This document shows positions 1 through 10,675 of a stretch of 64,000 nucleotides of DNA, in pieces. The position numbers and the translations under genes were made by a program. The DNA comes from Acanthochromis polyacanthus. Lineage: Eukaryota; Chordata; Actinopteri; Pomacentridae. The stretch is from NCBI RefSeq assembly GCF_021347895.1, contig NC_067135.1, forward strand, positions 22,889,847 to 22,953,846, read 5' to 3'. The notes beneath the pieces were generated by a model that was not told the DNA's origin, did not search any database, and worked only from the letters and a program-made list of their open reading frames with translations. Position 1 is the first letter of the stretch. Every line of letters starts with the position of its first letter.

Positions 1-175
1 ATTTATTTGTTTTATTCTGTATTTTGCTTTTAATTCTATTATTTTTATCTAGTTCTATTGTTTTTGTAGTATTATTATTTTCACCTTTTGATCATGTTTT
101 TATTGTTCTCTACAGCACCCTAGTCAACTCTGGTTGTTTTAAAGTGCTTTTTAAATAAATTTGTTTTGATTTGAG
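1..175 (+). repeat. LINE 3' end (L2-like), partial
   Basis: The stretch about 90-170 (tacagcac, gtcaactctggttgtttt, aaagtgctttttaaataaa) resembles the tail of the LINE at 17270-17575, which also has tacagcac, a ttggttgacagt block and aaagtgctttagaaataaa. Such tails (tacagcacttt, aaagtgctttataaataaa) close many fish L2-type LINEs. Only the non-coding tail is visible; the rest would lie left of the window. The exact family is inferred. Confidence 0.45.
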
Positions 176-284
176 CAATCAAAGATATTTACGGAGCCTC
201 GTTGAAAGTTTTCTCTGTTGCTTTTTAACATTAAATCATGTAAATATTTTTGGCTTTTTGGACAAGAATTTACAAAAAAAATGG

Positions 285-885
285 ACAAAAAGCTCTTTCA
301 TGTCAAAGTCAAAACAGATTTCTGCCAAGCAATGTAAGTTCCTTTAAATTATAAGTCGTTGGATATAAATTCACCCCCTTTAAAGTGACTCCCCTAATTC
401 AGCACAGGTGCAACTGATTGGTGCAAGTCACACAATTAGTGAATGTGGGCGGCGAAGAGAAAGCAACTGTTGCTAAAGCTCGCAGTAAATCTCTAGTTCA
501 CCAGAAGGTATGTGGGGGACTCTGAAAGTCAACTGGAAGAAGATCTTTATTCTTGTGAGACCAAATTTGAGCTTTTTTTAGCCATCAGGCAGTAAGCACT
601 ATAGTCACAGAAACATAATGACACATGGTGGTGGCAGCATCATGCAGGGAAGCATGGTGGTAGCAGCATCATGATGGAGTGATGTGTCCAGGTAGACCTC
701 AATCCAACTGAGGATTTGTGGCTGGACTTGAACAGGGCTGTTTACTCCTGACCCATGTGCAACCTGAAAGATTTACAAAGAAGAATGAGGAAAAGTGGTT
801 TTGAGATCCATCCACACAGGCGATCAGAGGTGCATCGACACTATCCTGACTTGTTAGGGGTGAATACTTTTGCAATCCCTTCCTT
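285..885 (+). mobile_element. Decayed Tc1-like transposon, copy 1
   Basis: This is a degenerate Tc1/mariner-type copy. It carries the remnant of the transposase core around 520-680 (a degraded 'W-x-K...F' region followed by a HGGG-type catgatggtggtggcagcatcatg block) and ends near 857-880 with ggggtgaatacttttgcaa, a terminal motif common in fish Tc1 elements. Its first ~290 bp closely match 980-1270. No open frame survives, so it cannot make transposase. Borders are approximate. Confidence 0.6.
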
Positions 886-979
886 TATGTTTTAGATTTT
901 TAGTAAATTTGCATTACTTTGTAGAACTCGCAAACGACCACAAGTTACTATTGGAAGGCAATAAACAAAGAACAAAAAA

Positions 980-1420
980 CTCTTTCATGTCAAAATCAAA
1001 ACAGATTTCTATGAAGTAATGTCAGTTCATTAAAATTATTAGTCATTGAATATAAATTCACCCCCTTTAAAGTGACTCCCCTAATTCAACACAGGTGCAA
1101 CTGGTTGGTGCAAGTCACGCAATTAATGAATGTGAGTGGCAAAGAGAAAACAACTGTTGCTGAAGCTCATAGTAAATCTAAACTGGAGTTCGCCAGAAGG
1201 TGTGTGGGCGACTCTGAAGTGAACTGGAAGAAGATTTTTAGTCTTATGAGACCAAATTTGAGCTTTTTTGGGGGTCATCAGACACTAAACACTACAGATA
1301 GACACAGAAACACAATGAGGCATGGTGGCGGCATCATCATGATGGAGGGACGTGTCCTTGCAGTAGACCCTGGAAGGCTTGTAAAGTTCCACAGAAAGTT
1401 TAAAGGAAACACAGTTCATT
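980..1420 (+). mobile_element. Decayed Tc1-like transposon, copy 2 (truncated)
   Basis: This second copy of the family repeats 285-580 with about 85-90% identity by eye (aaaactctttcatgtcaaa, aattcaccccctttaaagtg, cacaggtgcaactg). A residual open frame starting at 1072 contains the Tc1 catalytic neighbourhood as WKKIFSLMRPNLSFFGG followed by MRHGGG. Working enzymes have W-x-D-E-T-K-F/L-x-L-F-G here, so the first catalytic Asp is lost. The copy loses similarity after about 1350-1420. It sits in the same orientation as copy 1. Confidence 0.6.
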
Positions 1421-3521
1421 TTCTGGAGTCTGAAATCCCACAATTGCTGCTAATTAAGCTTCAGTCTTTCATTAAACAGTTTAACTCAGTCGGATGAATT
1501 TAGACCTGCCGAGTCAGATAGAAACTACACTGAAAGCTGCTGTGTTTATTCAGTAATTTAACATGCATGCACTCAGAGATAGTTACCAAAACGTTTCTCT
1601 CACTTCGTTTGAAATCATCAACACCACTCCCAGCTGCACTGACACTCACCAAGCTGAACTTTTCACACACGCTGCAGTATCTGTCAAACTTTATACCAGG
1701 CTTTGTAATGACAGAGTACAATGTCTTTCTGCAGAATTACATTCAGGCGGACCAGAACAGAAGACGTGCGAATAAACTCAATCAGCGTTTTGATTCATTT
1801 TGCTGCCTCGTTTCGCGGCGGTCGCTCACGCACACTCGGGCCTCGCTTGTTTACACGGAGGTCTGACATGTTCAAACACACAGCTTTCAGGGCTTTTGGA
1901 AGAGGAATTGTGTGTATTCTTGTGCGATCACAGAAGTAGTGTAAGTTACTACGGCTGTCAAACAAGCTCGCACACACAAATGTAATCATGCAGCTTGTGG
2001 TTTTGCTGTCACTTTCTCCTCTTGGCACAGCGTTCTAATAATTCAGCGGCAATGCTCTTGTGGACGAGGTACATGGTGAGAGTCGGCCTAAGCAGGGAGT
2101 AAGGATTTGGTGTTCATGGAGAGAATCCTTTAGAGAAAATGAAGAACTAACTGCAAGAGAAAGAAATCGAATGTGACAAGATGGAAGAGCGGGGGGCGGA
2201 GTTGCAGGGGGTTGCAAATGTTAAAAATAAGCTAACTTTATTAGCTCAAATCATAAGATAAGCCTGCAGAAGAGAGGCCTGACTTAGCCCCACTAACTCA
2301 GACATTAGATTCACCTTATTTGCACAGATTAAATTCTGCAGGTCCAGGCATTGAGCTTCTGCTCCAATCATGTCCAGTCAGCTGTACTTAATTAAAGATT
2401 TAAAGGATGTTCGTACAACATTTTTTGCAAGTTTTCTTCTAGTGTAATTTTTTACTTCAAACTGATAATAGTAAACTTTTTTCTATAGCACTTTTATTTT
2501 TCGAGTTACGGAGTGCTTTACAATATAAGACGACAAAGAAGTTAACATTCATAGAAAATGCAATTAAAGTTTTTGCCAGGTCATCGTTTAAAATGAGAAA
2601 TTGTTCTCAACTGATCTTACCTGGTAAAATAAAGAATAAAAAGAGTTTTAAAAAGTATGATGTACATATAAAACATAACATATGCACATAAGAACATATG
2701 CACATAAGTACACATGGGTCATTCCAGAATTGGACATTGGACATTTGGCTTCAAAATATAAATAAATAAACCCTGTCTTTTACAGTTTTCTGCTACATAT
2801 TCATCCATAATATGTAATAAACTATCAAAGGCTTGATTGGCTCAGCTTACACATCAGTGGTACCATTTTTATTCCATGTTTTATTTTTTGTTTGCTAACC
2901 CAACTCTAATCACAGTGACAGGGTTGCTAATCCATGCTAATGCTAGCTTTTTCTCAGCAGTGGAAACTAGATATTTAGCTAGCTGCTACTGCTGACCAAG
3001 AGGACAAACTGACTGATGGAAAACAGTAAAAAGAAAAAAATATGAGGTAGAGTGATACATTCAATCAAGGCTGACAATGTTATGAAAATCTGATAAATAG
3101 AAGAGAGGACATAGCTTTGCTCTACCCATTCTTGAGGAAAACTGTTTGATGATGATAATTCCAGTGTTTCATGTGATTCACTGTTTTCTTCTTCTTCTAC
3201 CAGCTAAAAAGGTTATGCTAACAGAGTTGTTGTGGGACACACGCGCCATGCATAATGATTATTATGTAAAATATTATGTTGACTAAAGAAAAGGTTCACA
3301 CAATTAGAAGAGACATCAATGGAAAAAATTACACCAAAAAAGGAGATTTAAATTTCATTTTAACTGCTTTATTTCAGGTTCATTTTGGTCATCAGGGAGG
3401 ACAAGAGAAGAATGGCATTTTAGGGGGAGCTCTGGACTTATTTGGTATTTTCCAAAAATATTTTTAAACATTCTTTTCTCCTATTTTTTTTAATTTAGTC
3501 TCAGGACATTTACATACTTGG
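1421..3521. other. No gene recognised
   Basis: Short overlapping open frames occur at 1500-2220 on both strands, but none has a recognisable domain, splice context or codon signature. The block 2470-2540 (tatagcacttttatttttcg...gtgctttacaatataa) looks like a worn LINE-type tail. I see nothing else I can name. Confidence 0.5.
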
Positions 3522-3970
3522 ATTATTACTCTGCCAAGGAATGACGGAGTTATGTGACCATCTGCGTACGTTTGTCTTTGAATCTGTTGAGCCGTCTGTC
3601 TGTCTGTGTGAAACATTACTGAAAAACGGACTAACGGATTTGGATGAAATTGTCAGGGAAGGTCAGAAATGACACAAGGACCAAGTGATTAGATTTTGGC
3701 AGCGATGCAGCTTACATCCATAATCTTAATCCACGACTTTGTTAAGGATTTCCCATTGCTAGATATAGCAGCCGGCATGGCACCGCTGTAACCATGACGT
3801 GAACACTTTGTCAGGTATCTGCTGACGATCACATGATAGCGATCCTACTACAAAATGACTGTGGTTTATCATTTGAAAATCATACAAGGAACAAATGATT
3901 AAACTGTGTGGTGTTTCTGAGTCCCATCAATTCGTGCTGTCCGCTCAATATTTAAGTCACATGATGTAGC
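3522..3970 (+). repeat. Dispersed fish repeat, copy A
   Basis: The block starts at attactctgccaaggaatg, contains a gtctgtctgtctgtg run and aacggatttggatgaaatt, and ends with gtttctgagtcccatcaatt. The same ordered blocks recur at 43938-44130 and 44545-44705 in the same orientation. No open reading frame of note is present. I recognise the general pattern from teleost genomic sequence but cannot assign a named family. Confidence 0.6.
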
Positions 3971-6324
3971 AAACCCCAGCCAGACAATGGTGAAGCTCCT
4001 GATGTTTCACAAGGCCTTCATTTACGTTCAGCCGTCAGCCTTATTTTGAACACAAATTCACCTTTCTGTCCTTTACTCCTTTCTTCAGGAAACACCATAG
4101 GAGCTTATCCTCATTCCAGCATGGAACTGTTTTCTTTGATCTTTACGTGAATTTTCTGACTTTTCGGCAGCGTTCAAGTGAAATAGTTCAAGAAATCCTG
4201 GACTGTGCAACATCATTTGATTCTGTGATCTGAGGGGTCTTAGATTAGGAGGTTATGAGTTCTGAAATGTAAAATACAGTCTCATAGTTACCTCGCGGGC
4301 AATAATAAAGTTTGTCATTCAAATTTTTTCCCTGCTGTCCATGCAGGATAAATCATTAAGTAACAGTCGGGTTGTTGAATGCGCTGTTTTTCCCCCTCCG
4401 GACTTCTGGATGTTGACTTCTCAGAATTCACGAGCTAGTGGACTTCTGAGAGGCAGTTAAAAGGAAAGAAGAGTCAACACTGATGCTGCAGAGGATGAAG
4501 TATTTTGACTTTTAGGCCACAGCATGGATCACTTTCCAGAAAAATGCTGTCTGTACTCAATGACATCTTTTGTTTGACTCCTCCTGTCTGCTTCATGTCT
4601 TTCTTTTGTCCAGCTGCTTATGTTTAAAGCGACCTAATGACATCATTATGGGCGTTTTTTTGGTCTTAACTTATACACCACAGAATAAATAAATAAAGCC
4701 CTTCATCATCTGTATGTACTGTACACCCTTTGTCTTGTAGATCAGTTTGGTGCATCTTCAAGCTGCTTCCAGTTGGGCCTGTTTTGTAAAGTTTCCCGGT
4801 GTTGCTTTAGGTCCGGTTATACGGCCACTTGTCCACAATTGCACACATTATGTAAATTTACCTAAAGCTTAAATTTGTGACTGCATGCTCTATACCCGTC
4901 ATAAGGAGCTGTTGTGTTTTCTGCATGCTTACCATCAACGTGACGAAAAGTGGGCTGTTCCTCATTGCTTTTCTACAGAGCAAAATATGAAAATCTGTGA
5001 GCAGAACAAATGGAAATCAGCCGCCATGTAACCAAAACCCTCAGATTTCAGCTCTACGCGTTCACCTCTGGGCCATTAAGCTGCTGCTCTCCACCTTAAT
5101 ATAAATAACCAATTTAAGGGGCACTCGCTGCCTTGCCCATGGGTGCTTTTTCGACACCGCATACAGCTGTTGTCAGGCACAGTGGGCTCCCTTCAGTATT
5201 CGCATCAGATGGGCCGCTCACTAGCCAACAACAGAAGGCTGAAGTCAAATCAGAGAGAGTACAGAAATCTTTTTCATATTCAACAAACAGGAAGTAGAGG
5301 CAGGAAGTGGAACGATGGACAGCAAGTGCAGAGGATGAAGTTGTTGTCTGATTTCTGAGGTTTTAAAACCACAGATTTGCTCATTTTCTGGGGATGAAGA
5401 CATCATGAGACCTGCAGAAGAATGACCTTGACGCTGTGTGATTTCTGTGCTTGTTTCGTGACAAGTTACTGTTCATTTTATCACTCCGACAGGCGACAGT
5501 GGTGTTTTCTCAGACTGTATTTAATTCAAGGCTGCCTCGTTAGCTGGACTCATATGTAGCTGATTTGTCATCGCTGTTCTGGGAGTTGGAAGACACTCTG
5601 CCTGGTTTTCAGTCTGTAGATTGAAATTGAAACAATGTATTGTGCTGTTTTTTTAGAGCTTTATTTACATCACCTCCCAGCCACAAAATCTCTGAGCGCT
5701 TTATTCTGTTCTGACGTCTTTGCAGTTGTGAAGATGTTTCCACATCTGGGCCGACGGTTCAAGAACAGCTGGTTGTTTACTAGATCTGTTTGAAAGCTCT
5801 TATATTTATTTTTGTCAGGGGAAAAGGCTGGGGACATTTTCAATTTTTGCGGTCATTCTCGTATTTTCTGACTTCCCTTAACTGTTATTACTCAACCTGC
5901 TGATTCCCACTGAGACTATAAAGCTGTTTGTTAGAGGGAATTATCTTCGTTATGTGGACAAAAAGCAAATTAGTTTGTTAGTGTTCATGGTTATAAAGGA
6001 ATTTCTCATCCTTTAAACCGTTAAAACCAAAAAGAGACACATCCCTTCTTCTTGGTTGTGTTTATTGCATTTCAAACTATTCTAGTTGCTCTTACTTCAT
6101 GAAAATCGTATCTTGACAAAAGTAATTTTCATTTTACATAAAGTTTGTGATCCACAAATTACATGTTTTTTCCCGATTTCTAACTTACCGAGTATCGCAT
6201 CATCATTGTTGTGATATTTACAGATTATCGACAACCTCTACTGCACAGATATGAAAATGCATCTCTAATACCAGTATTTTACAGAGAGATTTGTGTAAAA
6301 ACACAAGTTTTAAAACGAGAAAAC

Positions 6325-6420
6325 TCTTTATTCGTCCCACAGTGAAGAAATTTGCAGTGTTACAGCAGCAAAGATAGTCAGAAATGAAGCATAAAAATTC
6401 TAATTGTGAAATTTTAATTA
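6325..6420 (+). repeat. Dispersed repeat tail (tttattcgtcccaca type)
   Basis: The block ctctttattcgtcccacagtg ... gcagtgttacagcagcaaaga has a counterpart at 23968-24055 (tactttattaatcccagaga ... ttacagcagaaagag). Both match a 'ctttattgatcccc...aaatt...acagcag' motif that is very common in fish genomes, probably the tail of a retroposon. No coding content. Confidence 0.5.
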
Positions 6421-6520
6421 CCTATAATCTAAAAATAACAACAATAACAATAATTATTAGACAGATTTAGACAGAGTTTATAGAAAAAAAAGAAATACAG
6501 GTGGAATGTTATTTATGATC

Positions 6521-6538
6521 ATTATTATTATTATTATT
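6521..6538. repeat. (ATT)n microsatellite
   Basis: Six uninterrupted ATT units. Confidence 0.9.
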
Positions 6539-7493
6539 AATGCATGGATTGTCTATATTGCACAGATTGGACAGAAGTAGAGAACTAGTGAAACAGCATA
6601 TATTCTTGTCTATGTAGTAACAAATAAATATTATACAGAGATTTTAAAGAGCAAGAATAATACACAATATTTAATGCCAAAAAATGTGCCAGTATTGTCA
6701 TATTACGTTATATATTCATCGGGTTAAATCCTCGTTTTAAAGGTTTAAACTGTGTAATGTCTGCTAAATACCAACCACTGTAACCAAAAGTAACAATGTT
6801 ATTATAAAATGTTGTGTACAAGCAGAAAAAGAGTCATATAAACAACAAAAAGATGATATTTTTATTGCTTATTAATTTAAATCAAGATTTGATTAGAAAA
6901 ATGTTTTTTCATCTTTTAGTCCCATTTTTGCATCAAAATATGAATTCTTTCTTCTCCGCCCGCTGCTTATTTTCCAGTTTTTTAAGAGATTGCCGGCCTT
7001 CTACAGCTGTAAGTAAAACTTCTCACAGTGTTGGAAGCAGCCGCTGCCAGCTCTGTTAGTGTTTCCTAGTGGAATCTGGTCGTGTTGCGCAATTAATCAC
7101 TGCACATCTTAAACCAGTTTTCGGCTCCTGTTTCTCCACATACACGAACTCACCAGGAACTAGATTTTTATCTTTGTTTTCTGGGTTTTCACTCTTGTTT
7201 CTAACCCCAGGTGTGAACTTGAAGGCTTTTTAGCACCACAGCTCTAATTGGCTCCAGTGTACTTTCTGTTGGCTCTTTGATGTTTCATTTGAGCTTGCGT
7301 GTAACTCTGTGCTGCTCCGAGCTGCTCCCCTGTGGGCCCATAATAAAACCGAGGCACAGCGTCAAGATAGGACGCCAGGCCTGTGCTGACTGCGAACGTT
7401 TCTGCTTTCTGTCTCTGCTTTGACTTTCCGTGACGAAGCAAACCAAGTATGATGTGAAGTAATCTGACTTTTGTTCTCTTTCTGTGTTGCTAG

Positions 7494-7584
7494 GAGGCTG
7501 CTGGGAATCATCACCAAAAAGGACATACTCAAACACATGGCGCAGATCGCCAACAGAGACCCCGAGTCCATCCTCTTCAACTGA
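7494..7584 (+). CDS. clcn5: CLC-3/4/5-type Cl-/H+ exchanger, last coding exon
   Basis: The reading frame from 7495 gives [17 protein letters not shown], then [12 protein letters not shown] and a TGA at 7582-7584. This is the extreme C-terminus of the vertebrate CLC-3/4/5 subgroup: the end of the second CBS domain plus the invariant short tail. These are endosomal 2Cl-/H+ exchangers that help acidify endosomes. A pyrimidine-rich acceptor (ttgttctctttctgtgttgctag) ends at 7493, and the exon starts one base before the Arg codon, a phase-2 junction. By recollection of mammalian paralogues, LKH and the ending ILFN favour ClC-5, whereas ClC-3 and ClC-4 end IMFN. The subgroup is secure; the paralogue is less so. 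All upstream exons are outside the window or unrecognised. Confidence 0.85.
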
Positions 7585-7920
7585 ACTCTGTCCTCCTTCC
7601 TCCTCCTCCTCCTCTCCTCTGTGGAGCCAGAGAACACGAAAACACCAGCTCGTAAACTGAAATGCACCTTAAGCTCTTCAACTTTAGCTGAGACGATTGG
7701 GCTTCATTTGCACACACTAGTAGAGGACAAAAGGTTTTTTTGTTTTTGTTGTAATTTGAAGGCGTTTTTTGGCTTTCTGAAACAGTGACTCATCCTGATG
7801 CTGCTGGCTGACAGAAACAAGTCAGTGGAACACTTCACATCTGCTACTTTTGGCTTTTTTCTCTTCTCCATTTTCAAATGAACAGAGGGAGTGAATAAAA
7901 AAAACAAAAAAATCTCCTTT
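7585..7920 (+). other. 3' UTR of the CLC gene with poly(A) signal
   Basis: The sequence after the stop has a CT-rich run (tcctccttcctcctcctcct) and an AATAAA hexamer at 7894-7899, about 310 bp past the stop. Further hexamers at 8873-8878 and about 8899 would allow a longer UTR. Frames of up to 176 codons on the minus strand here (7704-8234) are antisense shadows. Confidence 0.5.
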
Positions 7921-8982
7921 TGCCGTCTTGCAGCTCTGCTCCACCTGAGAGAAAAGGGAGGCGGGAACAGATAATCCTCTGTTGTAGAAACTGACAAGAG
8001 GAGCTGAGGCGGTGGTGGTGGAGGAGGGAATAAGACATCGGGGAAGATAAAGAGAGGCTCGGGGAGCTCCGTGCCAGCCCTCCGGCCGTCGCAGCGAGCC
8101 CAGACAGAGCCCTCTGAGCCGGGCTGATGGATGCTCACCTCCCCCCTCCTCCTCCACTCCTGAACTGTGAGGTTTCCTGTGGCCTCAGGCATCGAAGGAT
8201 CCAGGAGTGTGAGAAGAGGATCTAATGCACACAATCCAAAAACACTTCCATGACAGCCTGGGAACTGGCCAGAAGCATCCGTTTGTCTTGAAATTTGCTA
8301 TGCGGCTGGGAACTATGCAGTCGTCGTCTTGCCATACAGACGGCCAGATTTGCAATATGGCGAATATATTCTCGTACAGAAAAATCACACAGACAGTGCT
8401 GCAGAAACCATGCCATGCCTTACAGGAACGGTGGAAGCATTTCTAATCATGACACACAAATTATTTATGTAAATGTAAAATTGTTTGTCTCACTAAATTA
8501 TTTCACTGAATGGCTGCTTTGTGTCAGTTTTTATTTTGAAACCGTGTCTTATGATCATTTCCGTTAGATTGTGAAGCTCAGATTCTTGTGTCTTTGTTCC
8601 ATCAGAGTCAGGAGGCTAAGCAGGTCGTTCCAGATGTCAGGCTTCGCAGTTTTCAGGGCCCCCAAAGAAGCACCACATCCTGGGAGTCGCCCCGTTAGGG
8701 TCTTCTGAGGTAAATTAGTCATAGAGGAGGGACCAGATGAAGAGAAATTTAAAGACAGTGATTATTTGCTAAAAGGGAGCACTGGCTTAGTTATCAGATG
8801 AAGTGAAAAACAATGTTAATGCCACTAAGTTTTCACATACGAGGAAGTTAACATGGTGTTTTCGTGCATAAGAATAAACTAAAATCTTTAAAGAGCAATA
8901 AACAAATTTTAAAAAGCAGATGTTGCAAATCAATAGGGAGTGTCGGAAGCAGTAAAAGTATTAGAAATATTTACAATGTGCA
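7921..8982. other. No gene recognised
   Basis: The segment 7980-8160 is relatively GC-rich and purine-biased on the + strand (ggcggtggtggtggaggagg). It may be a distal UTR if the AATAAA at 8873-8878 is used. No coding signature beyond chance open frames. Confidence 0.4.
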
Positions 8983-9720
8983 GGATGGATGGATGGACAG
9001 ACGGGTAGGTAGATGGATGGACAGGATCTCTTCTCTTCTTCATGTTCCTTCCTTTACAGGGTTGGAGGATATGGTAGTTCTCCACGTACTTCTGTCTTCG
9101 GCTGTTCTTACTGCCTCACTGTCCTGTGTTTCTGTCCACTTCTTTATATTGTCTGTCCACATTGCTCTTGGTCGTCCTCTTTGCTTTCTTCCATCTATTC
9201 GTCCCTCTAATAATGTTCTTGATATGTTATTTCTTCTTATGAGATGACCAAAGTACCTGAGTTTTCTGAGTCTTAATATGTGCTCTAATTGTGTGCTCTT
9301 ATTTTTTATGTTGTTAAAGACTTCTTCATTTGTGATTTTATCTGTCCAGGATATTTTCAGCATTCTTCTATATGTCCACATCTCAAAGCCAGTAATTCTT
9401 TTCATGATGTTATGTGTAATGGTCCAGGTTTCACATCCATATAACATGGTTGACCATACATAGCACTTCAAAATTCTCTTTCTGGTTCGTAGTCCTAGAT
9501 TTTTATTTGTCAGAGTGCTTCTCATTTTGTTAAACACACCCCTTGCTATTGAGATCCTCCTTATAATTTCATGATCATTCTTTCCATCTTTGGTTATCTG
9601 TTGTCCTAAGTATATGAATGTATCCACTTGATCTATAGGCTCTCCATCAATAGACATATGAATTCTTGGTGATGGGCAGGTCTTTGATATTACCTTCTTC
9701 AGCCACTCCAGTCTTCATGC
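8983..9720 (-). mobile_element. 5'-truncated non-LTR retrotransposon (RTE-like), C-terminal ORF2
   Basis: The minus strand from about 9720 to 9040 encodes the region after the reverse-transcriptase domain of an APE-type LINE. Visible blocks include DTFIYLGQQITKDG, MLYGCETWTI, WTYRRMLKISWTDKITNEEV, LRYFGHLIRR and GRKQRGRPRAMW. This order (YLG ... ETW ... RRML-x-I-x-W-T-D ... GH-x-R-R ... GRPR) is standard for these proteins. The frame stays open for 205 codons, so this is a fairly young fragment, though the RT domain is missing (5' truncation). The 3' end runs into a GGAT-type simple-repeat tail at 8983-9030. RTE versus a related clade is inferred. Confidence 0.75.
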
Positions 9721-10052
9721 ACTTGAAGGGTAACATTCCCTTATTACAAACATCTCAGTCCAGAGATGTCCGATACCCTCACTTAGTTTGGCACGCCATC
9801 CGAGGCGAGGTCCCGTGGTGTGGCCGCTGGTGTGCACTACCAGCTTCTTGAAGCCATAAGTGAGAGTTGTGCAACGGTGGGAGACCAAAGTACCATGTCC
9901 ACATTCTGTTAAACATTATGTGCGGCTGACAAAAATACAGAGGTGCTACTCCTACACACACTACACCCAACACCACTGGAAAGGATAGATAGATAGAAAT
10001 AGCAATGCGGTGCCTAAAATGCTGGTATTTAGAGAAATATGCAAAAATTGGT

Positions 10053-10061
10053 GGTGTTTAC
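10053..10061. repeat. 9-bp target-site duplication, left (ggtgtttac)
   Basis: The sequence ggtgtttac precedes the element at 10062-10644 and recurs exactly at 10645-10653. Confidence 0.85.
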
Positions 10062-10644
10062 TAGCCTAGCCGCGCTAGACCCCATGTTCTGAAGGCACAA
10101 GGGTCTAGGCACGCTCAACAGGGAGGGAGGCGGGCTAAAAGGTTGTCTATCAAATCCCTCTGCAGCAATTGGGTAGGTATACAACCAATCAACGCAACGA
10201 ATAGGCTGACGTAGTTCCTAGAGCACCGACGGATTGTGGCTAAGTCCCATTAGCTTCCCAACCAGCGGAGCCGCGGAGCCAACTGGTATATTAAGTATTT
10301 GCCATATCCCATCGGCATAAGTCCAAATATGTCTTTCTTCTCAATGAAACACTTCAGTGCCGTCCTTTGTTTATCTTTCAAGTTGAATTTTAGCTTCAGA
10401 TCTTTAAGGGCTGTGGCCAAAGCCGAGTCGAAAGATAACTGTTTATTGTGCGCCGGTTGTTTCTGTCAGAATCGTCGCGCCTCTGTCATCACTTAGTTAC
10501 GCCCGCCTTCTGACTCTACACTTCATGGTGATTGGTCCGGCCAGTTTTAGGAGCATCCAACCTCGAGCCTTATGGAGGGTAACTAGACCCACCCTGGCAG
10601 AGAATTAAATTCGTTGCCGTGGGTTGTCTAGCGCGGCTAGGCTA
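10062..10644 (-). mobile_element. 583-bp TIR element carrying a RecQ-helicase fragment
   Basis: The ends are inverted copies: tagcctagccgcgctagac at the left and gtctagcgcggctaggcta at the right, 19 matching bases. They are flanked by an exact 9-bp duplication, ggtgtttac, at 10053-10061 and 10645-10653. The inside encodes on the minus strand a decayed RecQ-type helicase N-terminus (see 10250-10467). No transposase is present, so it is non-autonomous. A 9-bp duplication excludes Tc1 (TA) and Harbinger (3 bp) and is unusual for hAT (8 bp). Helicase plus such a duplication suggests Academ-type elements, one lineage of which I recall as encoding an SF2 helicase; that assignment is inference. Confidence 0.75.
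10250..10467 (-). pseudogene. RecQ-like SF2 helicase fragment (Q motif and Walker A)
   Basis: Reading the minus strand from about 10467 gives LSFDSALATALKDLKLKFNL, then KDKQRTALKCFIEKKD, IFGLMPMGYGKYLIYQ and LAP, ending at a stop (10250-10252). This follows the start of RecQ-family helicases: an F-x-L-x-x-x-Q-x-x-A-L Q-motif region, then motif I, normally P-T-G-Y/F-G-K-S-L-x-Y-Q. Here motif I reads MGYGKYLIYQ, so the Thr before GYGK and the Ser after it are replaced, which should abolish ATP binding. A stop lies just upstream and no DEAH box follows. It is a fragment inside the 583-bp element, not a host gene. Confidence 0.75.
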
Positions 10645-10653
10645 GGTGTTTAC
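10645..10653. repeat. 9-bp target-site duplication, right (ggtgtttac)
   Basis: Exact repeat of 10053-10061. Confidence 0.85.
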
Positions 10654-10675
10654 TATAAAAATAGAGTATTCTAAG

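Larger units (their letters stand above)
3971..7493 (+). other. Presumed intron of the CLC gene; no other exon seen
   Basis: Because the last coding exon of the CLC exchanger begins at 7494, the sequence to its left on the + strand should be intron. I looked for the preceding exon, which should encode the first part of CBS2 (a segment like LRQCLVTHNG), and did not find it, so the last intron probably exceeds 7.4 kb. Within it I see only scattered old repeat, including a repeat tail at 6325-6420 and an ATT run at 6521-6538. Confidence 0.5.

Noticed and set aside
3590..3620. TGTC-rich runs here and at 43989-44010 as independent microsatellites
   Set aside because: Both occur at the same place inside two copies of one dispersed repeat, so they are part of that repeat.
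7704..8234. 176-codon minus-strand frame opposite the CLC 3' region
   Set aside because: It lies antisense to the 3' UTR, is compositionally biased by a GGA/TCC-rich tract, and matches no domain.
10250..10467. Host RecQ helicase exon
   Set aside because: It lies entirely between inverted ends with a target duplication, its Walker A is mutated, it runs into a stop and it has no splice sites.
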